A DNA stretch of 26,479 nucleotides, taken from an uncultured Christensenella sp. GTDB lineage: Bacteria; Bacillota; Clostridia; Christensenellales; UBA1242. Position 1 is the stretch's first letter. Each line of letters starts with the position of its first letter. Positions 21,448-26,479 of this stretch are shown here, one piece after another. The notes below the pieces were generated by a model that was not told the DNA's origin, ran no database searches, and saw only the letters and a list, made by a program, of their open reading frames with translations. Location: the NCBI GenBank assembly GCA_905195085.1, contig CAJJUK010000021.1:1-26479 (forward strand). The letters run 5' to 3'. The position numbers and the translations under genes are program-made.

Positions 21448-21819
21448 TTATATAACGTTTTTATACAGCCCCAAATTATAATATTCAGCGACCAGTTTGA
21501 TTATTTCTGCGGTTGTTGGCTTGTAATTTGGTTTAAAAACTTCCATGCCGTATAACTCGTTAATTGATGAAAATCCTTTTGTGTTGAATGTTAAAGCAAT
21601 TGCATTTTGAATGTTTGCTTCCACTCTGAAAGGGTTCTCGACATTACATTTTTTTGCGACTATTGCAAAAAGTTTTTTCAAGTTGTAAACAAGCATAGGT
21701 TGTTCAATCGCAACTTCAACTGCATGAACAAGATAAGAAAATCCAACCAAATCGCATTTAATTCCAAGTCTTATTAAAGTTAATTTGATAATTCTTTGAA
21801 CTTCTTTGTTATCTTCCAT
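21448..21819 (-). CDS. Stand-alone Spo0A C-terminal-like DNA-binding protein (no receiver domain)
   Basis: 123 residues. The whole protein lines up by eye with the C-terminal sigma-factor-interacting, DNA-binding domain of Spo0A: LGIKCDLVGFSYLVHAVEVA (18-37) matches the 'LGI..hikGy.YL..Ai' start; FAIVAKKCNV then FRVEANIQNAIALTF (51-78) matches the VERAIRHAIE recognition region; and YKPTTAEIIKLVAEYYNLG (99-117) matches the KPTNSEFIA end. No phosphoacceptor receiver precedes it. ATG 21819 follows AAGGAAGG; an upstream TTG abuts that SD and is rejected. Targets are unknown; a TGTCGAA 0A-box-like word occurs at 22214-22220 but may be chance. Confidence 0.75.
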   Translation of the reverse strand: MEDNKEVQRIIKLTLIRLGIKCDLVGFSYLVHAVEVAIEQPMLVYNLKKLFAIVAKKCNVENPFRVEANIQNAIALTFNTKGFSSINELYGMEVFKPNYKPTTAEIIKLVAEYYNLGLYKNVI

Positions 21820-21859
21820 AAAACGCAACCTTCCTTCATTTTTAATCTTTTACCGACAT

Positions 21860-21888
21860 ATTATATCACGAAACTTTAAAAACGACAA
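21860..21888 (-). promoter_or_regulatory. Promoter of the Spo0A-like gene
   Basis: On minus: TTGTCG (21888-21883), 17-base spacer ending in TGA, consensus TATAAT (21865-21860). Confidence 0.7.
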
Positions 21889-21940
21889 ATATTTTTCAAT
21901 ATTTTACAAATTAATTTTAAAAAATATTTAATCATTATCG

Positions 21941-21969
21941 TTGCGAAAAAACATGGATTTGATTATAAT
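21941..21969 (+). promoter_or_regulatory. Promoter of tRNA-Ser
   Basis: TTGCGA (21941-21946), 17-base spacer, consensus TATAAT (21964-21969); expected +1 about five bases before the tRNA. Confidence 0.65.
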
Positions 21970-21980
21970 AAGAGAGATTT

Positions 21981-22071
21981 GGAGATGTATCAAAGAGGTC
22001 GCACTGAGCCGCACTCGAAATGCGGTTGTCGAGAAATCGGCACGTGGGTTCGAATCCCACCATCTCCGCCA
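21981..22071 (+). tRNA. tRNA-Ser (anticodon CGA)
   Basis: 91 bases with acceptor GGAGATG / CATCTCC, anticodon loop CTCGAAA, long class II variable arm, G73 and encoded CCA. Confidence 0.95.
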
Positions 22072-22546
22072 TATTCAAACAATACTAAAACTCAAAGAGT
22101 TCAAATGTTTTTTATTGTTTAACTTTTTCAATCGCTACAAGTTCCTAAATATCGGACTTTTTGAAAACAAGTGGTGGCTACTTCTTTTTTTTTGAAAATT
22201 TGTTTGTAAATTTTGTCGAAAAGGTAGCAAAAACAAAATATGGTAATATAATATTATGCTGAAAAGTCAAATGTGACTGGTGTATTGTTCGTTCATAAGA
22301 CGGAAATTATGCTTTATGAAAATCTGATCAGTTAAATTTTTGTTGAGTGTGAAAATATAGCTAAAATATTGTCGCTTATTCCTTTAATACTAAAATATTA
22401 AGGTTGGTAAAGTAAAACTAGGTCCGTAAAAAATAGAAAGAATGTCTTTTCTTTTTGCCTATGACTTAAAAGTTTTTGCAGATTTAAATGGCGATCTTTC
22501 AACCCTATTTGCAAACGCACTATATTCGCATTAATTCAATCAATAA
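22072..22546. other. Gene-poor stretch, possible small RNA region
   Basis: No convincing gene. On plus I see: a weak AACTC/GAGTT hairpin with T-run after tRNA-Ser (22089-22112); TGTCGAA (22214-22220); a consensus TATAAT (22247-22252) without a -35; an AGTCA/TGACT hairpin just after it; a CTAAAATATT word repeated within the stretch; a CCTTTAATA/TATTAAGG inverted repeat; and a weak AGAAAGA/TCTTTTCT hairpin with T-run near 22435-22458. A 30-codon ORF (22442-22534) starts inside that hairpin, lacks a good SD and has codon use unlike its neighbours. Confidence 0.4.
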
Positions 22547-22589
22547 AATAAAAAAGGAAGAAGTTTCAAAAACATTTTTCTTTTTTATT
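22547..22589. terminator. Bidirectional hairpin terminator
   Basis: AATAAAAAAG (22547-22556) pairs perfectly with CTTTTTTATT (22580-22589), with weaker pairing further in. It would end any transcript from the preceding gene-poor stretch. Confidence 0.55.
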
Positions 22590-22616
22590 GTAAATTTTTG
22601 AAATTTATGCTATGAT
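22588..22616 (+). promoter_or_regulatory. Promoter of the one-helix membrane protein gene
   Basis: TTGTAA (22588-22593), 17-base spacer ending in TGC, TATGAT (22611-22616). Confidence 0.6.
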
Positions 22617-22643
22617 ATATTCAATCATTACTTAGGAGAAATT

Positions 22644-23186
22644 ATGGAAATAGCAAATATCATAATTGCAATATTAGCATTGATAGTAGCAATTATTGCA
22701 ATTTATATTTCAATTCGACAGGCAAGAAAATCAGACAATATTGCATTAATGGGTTTAAAAATAGATTTTTATAACGGTCTATGTGGAATTATGAAAAGAT
22801 ACGAAATGCTAGCAGAATTTAGGATGATGATAAATGCGAAAAATTCACAGTTGGTTTTTCCACAGGGACAAAAAAGTAATCTTGCTGGAGTGGTTCTGTC
22901 GAGTATAGGAAAAGGAGATGTTGTTTTAGGATTACAACAAATAACAAATGATTTGAACTTTTTAGATATTAATAAATATTTGTTTGATGAAGAAATAATT
23001 TTAAAAATCGATCAAATAATAAGATTATTGAATGAATTGCAAAAAATTAGTATTGGATGTTTAGCCAAGAAAAACACGGAAAATGAACTTCAAGCAGTTT
23101 TAGATAGTTTACGGAATATCCTAAAGAATGCCGAAACCGACTTAATGGAAAAAATTAAAATAGACATTGCAACAAAAAAAGTCTAA
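22644..23186 (+). CDS. Hypothetical protein with one N-terminal membrane helix
   Basis: 180 residues; not recognised. Residues about 4-24 form one very hydrophobic helix (IIIAILALIVAIIAIYISI), followed by a basic stop (RQARK), so the rest should be cytosolic. The remainder is helical and charged with no metal- or nucleotide-binding motif. ATG 22644 follows AGGAGAA. Its codon use is richer in ATA, TTA and AGA than the housekeeping genes nearby and it is flanked by gene-poor DNA, which is compatible with acquired or fast-evolving DNA. Confidence 0.75.
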   Translation: MEIANIIIAILALIVAIIAIYISIRQARKSDNIALMGLKIDFYNGLCGIMKRYEMLAEFRMMINAKNSQLVFPQGQKSNLAGVVLSSIGKGDVVLGLQQITNDLNFLDINKYLFDEEIILKIDQIIRLLNELQKISIGCLAKKNTENELQAVLDSLRNILKNAETDLMEKIKIDIATKKV

Positions 23187-23297
23187 AAAATTAAAATAAT
23201 TTTGTCTACCCCATACCTATCGACAAGGGTTAAGATTAGATATCACTTGTCTCACCAAAATTGTTCTCATTTAATATTTTTAAAAGTAGGAGCCTTT

Positions 23298-23990
23298 ATG
23301 AATATAAGAGTTTTGCATATGATTGAAGGGGCAAAACAAGCGACAGGTTGTGCTGTGATAATTGATGTTTTTAGAGCATTTTCTGTTGAAGCATATTTGA
23401 TGAATAATGGGGCAGGGAAAATAATCCCTGTTGGAGACAAACAAATTGCGTATGATTTGAAAAAAGAAAACAACAATTTAATTTTGATTGGGGAAAGGCA
23501 TGGGATGATTTTGCCTGGATTCGACTATGGCAATTCCCCTTCGCAAATTGAGAATGTAGATTTTTCAAATAGGATTGTTGTGCATACAACAAGTGCTGGG
23601 ACTCAGGGAATAGCAAATGCAAAAAATGCAGATGTTATTATTACTGGAAGTTTGGTGAACGCCAAGGCAATAGCAAGATTTATCAAGCAAAACAATTTTG
23701 AAGAAGTCTCTTTGGTTTGTATGGGTTTGGAGGCAATCCAGCAAACGGAAGAAGACAATCTTTGTGCAAGATACATTAAAGACTTATTGGAAGAAAATGA
23801 TGTTTCTTACATAAACGGTGAAATTGAAAAGTTAAAATTCTCTAGTGGTTCAAAATTTTTTGATAAATCGCAACAATCTGTTTTTCCCGAAAGAGATTTT
23901 TATTTATGTACAGAAGTTGATAAATTTAGCTTTGTCCTTAAAGTTAATAGAGATGAGAACGAAGAATTTATTGAAAAAATTGATTTATAA
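23298..23990 (+). CDS. 2-phosphosulfolactate phosphatase family protein (ComB-like)
   Basis: 231 residues from ATG 23298 (SD AGGAG a few bases upstream); an ORF extension back to 23202 has no SD and no family similarity. The family pattern is clear: CAVIIDVFRAFSV near residue 18, then IPVGD, LIGERHGMILPGFDYGNSP and VVHTTSAGTQGI. ComB hydrolyses 2-phosphosulfolactate in coenzyme M synthesis in methanogens; bacterial members usually lack that pathway, and none of it is visible here, so the true substrate is uncertain. It may begin a loose operon with the next two genes. Confidence 0.82.
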   Translation: MNIRVLHMIEGAKQATGCAVIIDVFRAFSVEAYLMNNGAGKIIPVGDKQIAYDLKKENNNLILIGERHGMILPGFDYGNSPSQIENVDFSNRIVVHTTSAGTQGIANAKNADVIITGSLVNAKAIARFIKQNNFEEVSLVCMGLEAIQQTEEDNLCARYIKDLLEENDVSYINGEIEKLKFSSGSKFFDKSQQSVFPERDFYLCTEVDKFSFVLKVNRDENEEFIEKIDL

Positions 23991-24053
23991 TTTTTGATAT
24001 TGGATAATTTGTATAAAATCATTGTTTTGATTTGAAAATTAAAAGGAATGATT

Positions 24054-24645
24054 ATGAGATTGGGTGTTGATATTGATGGAGTTCTTACAGATATTGAACA
24101 ATTTGAATTGGACTATGGCAGCAAATATTATTTGACAAAAACAGGTCATCATTTGGACAAACCTAATGGTTATGGAAGCGATCAAATTTTTGACGCAAAC
24201 AACGAAGAAGATTGCAATTTTTGGGGGGAAAGCAATATATGATTACATCAAAGAACCATCAAGAAGATTTGTCTCTGAAGTTTTGAATCGACTAAAATTT
24301 GAGGGTGTGGAGATTTACATAATCACAAACAGGATTAGCGACTTGTCGTATTGCGACATTTCAATTGAAAAAATGAAGAAGATTGTTGTTAAATGGTTAA
24401 AGAAATACAAAATAGTTTATGACAAATTGGTCTTCAATATAGGGTCAAAACTAGACGCACTTAGAGATAATAAAATTGATATCATGATCGAAGATAACCC
24501 GAGAGTAATTAAAGAGATTGTCAGAGAATTTAAAGTTTTTTGTTTTGATGAAAGATACAACCAAGATTTGAGAGATAAAAATCTTACTAGGGTTTACAGT
24601 TGGTATGACATATATGACAAATTGAAAAATAGGGAGGAAATATGA
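24054..24645 (+). pseudogene. HAD-family nucleotidase-like gene, frameshifted at a G6 run
   Basis: The N-terminal frame begins at ATG 24054 (SD AAGGA) with HAD motif I, D6-I-D-G-V-L-T. It reads to a stop at 24240-24242. The C-terminal frame carries EVLNRLKFEGVEIYIITNR (motif II region) and IDIMIEDNPRVIKEI (motif IV region) and runs to 24645. Removing one G from the six at 24223-24228 joins both frames as DCNFWGKAIYDYIKEPSRR, a natural HAD cap segment. The intact protein would be about 196 residues, like the YqfW/COG5663 putative nucleotidases. The break may be a sequencing error, a phase-variable tract or a recent mutation. Confidence 0.8.
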
Positions 24646-24941
24646 GTTTGATTATCAATATTTACTACACAGGAAAAAATGGAAGTGCAAAAAAATTTGC
24701 CGAAGAGATGGTTTTAAGTGGACTTGTTGACAGAATCAGAAAAGAAGTTGGGAATGAAAAATATGAATACTTTTTTCCGTATGATGATCCAGAAACGGTG
24801 CTCTTGATAGACAAATGGAAAGATGAAAGTTGTTTGGATTTGCATCATAAATCAGAAATGATGAAAGACATTGCAAAATTGCGTGAAAAATATGGTCTTC
24901 ATATGAAAGTTGAAAGATTTACGGAATATAATAGAAAATAA
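24642..24941 (+). CDS. ABM-domain protein (putative monooxygenase-like)
   Basis: 99 residues. The ferredoxin-like alpha-beta barrel pattern of antibiotic-biosynthesis monooxygenase (ABM) proteins is visible: an opening strand (LIINIYYTGKNGSAKKF), a middle strand (EYFFPYDDPETVLLIDKW), then DLHHKSEMMKDI, the usual H-x-x-S-x-x-M-x-x-I/F stretch. Such proteins act on quinols or bind haem or small aromatics; many are of unknown role. Its ATG overlaps the preceding TGA (ATGA), with GGAGG upstream, so translation is coupled to the C-terminal frame of the frameshifted nucleotidase gene. Confidence 0.75.
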   Translation: MSLIINIYYTGKNGSAKKFAEEMVLSGLVDRIRKEVGNEKYEYFFPYDDPETVLLIDKWKDESCLDLHHKSEMMKDIAKLREKYGLHMKVERFTEYNRK

Positions 24942-24963
24942 AATGCTAAATTGCTTAGATTAG

Positions 24964-25000
24964 AAAAAAATACAAGAAATTATTTTTCTTGTATTTTTTC
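24964..25000. terminator. Bidirectional terminator
   Basis: AAAAAATACAAGAAA and TTTCTTGTATTTTTT pair around a TTATT loop. It separates the ABM gene from the converging FAD dehydrogenase gene, whose stop codon (24980-24982) lies in the loop. Confidence 0.85.
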
Positions 25001-26383
25001 TAAGATATCTCTTGCGGAAATAAGTCCAGTTGCTGCAGCGACAACAATGTTTCCAGCTTTTCCTGCTCCATCTCCAATGAAATACAAATTTTTGTCTTTA
25101 ACTTTAAATTTGTTGTCAGTTTCGATTTCATTTGAGAAAAATTTGATTTCTGGACCATATAACAATGTTTCATCGTTGTTTACACCAGGAATGATTTTGT
25201 CCAATTCTTCCAAACCTTCAAGTATGTTTGTTATGATTCTGTATGGAAGTACCAATGCCAAATCTCCAGCGACACAATCTTTGAGTGTCGGCTCGATGAA
25301 GCCCTTATTGATTCTGTGCCATTCACTTCTTCTTCCATTTCTTAAATCTCTCAAAGTTTGGATGATAGGCTTGTTGTCTCCAAGCACATTTGCAATTCTT
25401 GCAATGGATTCACCATATTGTCTTGTGTTTGTGACAGGCTGAGTCAGAGTTACTTTGGAAATGAAAGCAAAGTTTGAGTTGTTTGATTTTGTGTGTTTAA
25501 GAGCGTGCCCATTGACACATATATAGCCATAATAGTTTTCTTTTGCAACAAATCCGCCAGGGTTGGTGCAGAAAGTCCTGATTTCGTCACCATATGTCTT
25601 TGTCTTGATGAAAATGGTTGGGTCGTAGATCACATCGGTTATTTTTTGCAAAACTTCTTTTCTCACTTCAACTCTGACACCAATTTCGATGCTTTGAGAA
25701 TTGTAAGGAATGTTGTGTTTGTCCAAAAGTCCTTGAAGCCAACCTGCACCAGTTCTGCCAGGGGCAACGACTACGAATTTTGATTTAAGTGTTTCGTCTT
25801 TGTTGTCTTTAACGTAAGAGATGATATTCATATTCTTTTCATCTTGGTCTATGTCAACCACTCTGCCAGATTCAATTATGTCAACTCCGTTTTCTTCAAG
25901 ATAATTGGTGAAGTTTTCAATGTGTTTTGGCAGCATGTCAGAACCAAGATGTTTTTGTTTGATAAGAAGAAGTCTGGCGCCCTTTAAGGTGACTTCTCTT
26001 TTGATTTCTTCACTTTTTTCGGTGTTTTTTGGATATACTTCTGCGTCCATTCCAAATTTGTTGAAAATTTCTTCAGTGTCATCAATAATCTTGTATGCTT
26101 CGCTTTCTGACATATATTTAAACAAGTCACTTTTTCCAAGTTTTGGAATGAAGTTGAGTTTGCCATCACTGAAAGTTCCGGCTCCACCAAAGCCTGATAA
26201 AATTTGACAAGGATTGCAGTTTGCACATTTGTGTCCTTCTTTCATTGGGCAAGTTCTATGTTCCGCTTTTTTGCCTTGGTCGATTAAACAAATTTTGATA
26301 TTTTTATTTTTTGAAATAAGTTCGTATGCAGTAAACAGTCCTGCAGGGCCGGCGCCAACAATTACTACATCATAGTTTTTCAT
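24980..26383 (-). CDS. FAD-dependent dehydrogenase (COG2509-like)
   Basis: 467 residues from ATG 26383, directly after a GGAGG SD; an in-frame extension to 26449 runs through that SD and the promoter and is rejected. The Rossmann FAD motif is G10-A-G-P-A-G15 (DVVIVGAGPAGLFTAYELI). A cysteine group (C-x6-C-x2-C-x2-C in CPMKEGHKCANCNPC) is followed by GFGGAGTFSDGKLN, the signature of this branch of flavoproteins. A second nucleotide-contact motif (FVVVAPGRTGAGW) and a C-terminal YFIGDGAGKAGNIVVAAATG complete the fold. The substrate is unknown. The cysteines may bind metal or an Fe-S cluster (inference). It is a single-gene unit. Confidence 0.88.
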   Translation of the reverse strand: MKNYDVVIVGAGPAGLFTAYELISKNKNIKICLIDQGKKAEHRTCPMKEGHKCANCNPCQILSGFGGAGTFSDGKLNFIPKLGKSDLFKYMSESEAYKIIDDTEEIFNKFGMDAEVYPKNTEKSEEIKREVTLKGARLLLIKQKHLGSDMLPKHIENFTNYLEENGVDIIESGRVVDIDQDEKNMNIISYVKDNKDETLKSKFVVVAPGRTGAGWLQGLLDKHNIPYNSQSIEIGVRVEVRKEVLQKITDVIYDPTIFIKTKTYGDEIRTFCTNPGGFVAKENYYGYICVNGHALKHTKSNNSNFAFISKVTLTQPVTNTRQYGESIARIANVLGDNKPIIQTLRDLRNGRRSEWHRINKGFIEPTLKDCVAGDLALVLPYRIITNILEGLEELDKIIPGVNNDETLLYGPEIKFFSNEIETDNKFKVKDKNLYFIGDGAGKAGNIVVAAATGLISARDILEKIQEK

Positions 26384-26405
26384 ATTTTCCTCCATCAACT
26401 TTTTT

Positions 26406-26414
26406 ATTATATCA
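26406..26414 (-). promoter_or_regulatory. Extended -10 promoter of the FAD dehydrogenase gene
   Basis: On minus: TGA then consensus TATAAT (26411-26406); the -35 region (near 26434-26429) is poor. Upstream, ATATTTAACATT is repeated at 26439-26450 and 26452-26463. Confidence 0.6.
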
Positions 26415-26479
26415 CAAATAGTGTTGTTTTTAAAAATAATATTTAACATTTATATTTAACATTTTAAAAATAAAAAAAT

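Noticed and set aside
21941..22195. 84-codon plus-strand frame around tRNA-Ser
   Set aside because: It begins inside the tRNA-Ser promoter and runs through the tRNA; no SD.
22442..22534. 30-codon ORF (begins MSFLFAYDLKVF)
   Set aside because: No proper SD, starts within a hairpin, and codon use differs from nearby genes; too short to support without conservation data.

Overview
The window is AT-rich, densely coding DNA with standard stop codons, strong Shine-Dalgarno (SD) sites on most genes, and a mix of ATG, GTG and TTG starts. It contains dnaG-rpoD(sigA), groES-groEL, a Spo0A-like DNA-binding domain and a DUF3343/cysteine desulfurase pair. Together these suggest a low-GC Gram-positive bacterium, most likely an uncultured gut-type Clostridia/Bacillota lineage. 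That placement is inference from gene content and composition. I see no phage, transposase, CRISPR or rRNA.

Layout. 1-5.7 kb: a large membrane-anchored coiled-coil protein with five AT-hook motifs; on the minus strand a small membrane protein, a PflA-like radical SAM protein and a HAD-fold protein; then a short SecB-like protein and a GNAT acetyltransferase, followed by tRNA-Gly(CCC). 5.8-10 kb: a MATE transporter fused to a cytidylate-kinase-like domain behind a hairpin leader, then groES-groEL. 10-15.3 kb: an unrecognised 460-residue protein, then the operon dnaG-rpoD-zinc-ribbon protein. 15.3-19 kb: a beta-helix protein, a cysteine desulfurase divergent from a DUF3343 protein, a lytic transglycosylase, a PP2C-like phosphatase and tRNA-Leu. 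19-22.1 kb: two tandem multi-pass membrane proteins, a six-tRNA operon on the minus strand (Gly, Arg, His, Gln, Gln, Lys) interrupted by a small repeat-bounded insert, a receiver-less Spo0A-like protein and tRNA-Ser. 22.1-26.5 kb: a 570-base gene-poor stretch, a one-helix membrane protein, a ComB-like phosphatase, a frameshifted HAD nucleotidase, an ABM-domain protein, and an FAD-dependent dehydrogenase on the minus strand.

How it works together. The core is housekeeping: replication priming, the primary sigma factor, chaperonin, tRNAs and sulfur transfer. Promoters are unusually legible: most genes have a TGn extended -10 element, often with a -35 at 16-18 bases, and most intergenic ends carry hairpin-plus-T-run terminators, many shared by converging genes. 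Three genes lack an SD site and have a -10-like hexamer exactly six bases before ATG, which predicts leaderless mRNAs.

The most unusual items are the AT-hook membrane protein, the receiver-less Spo0A-like regulator, the MATE-kinase fusion with its candidate attenuator, the duplicated tRNA-Gln 3' end with an inverted-repeat insert, and the leaderless genes.
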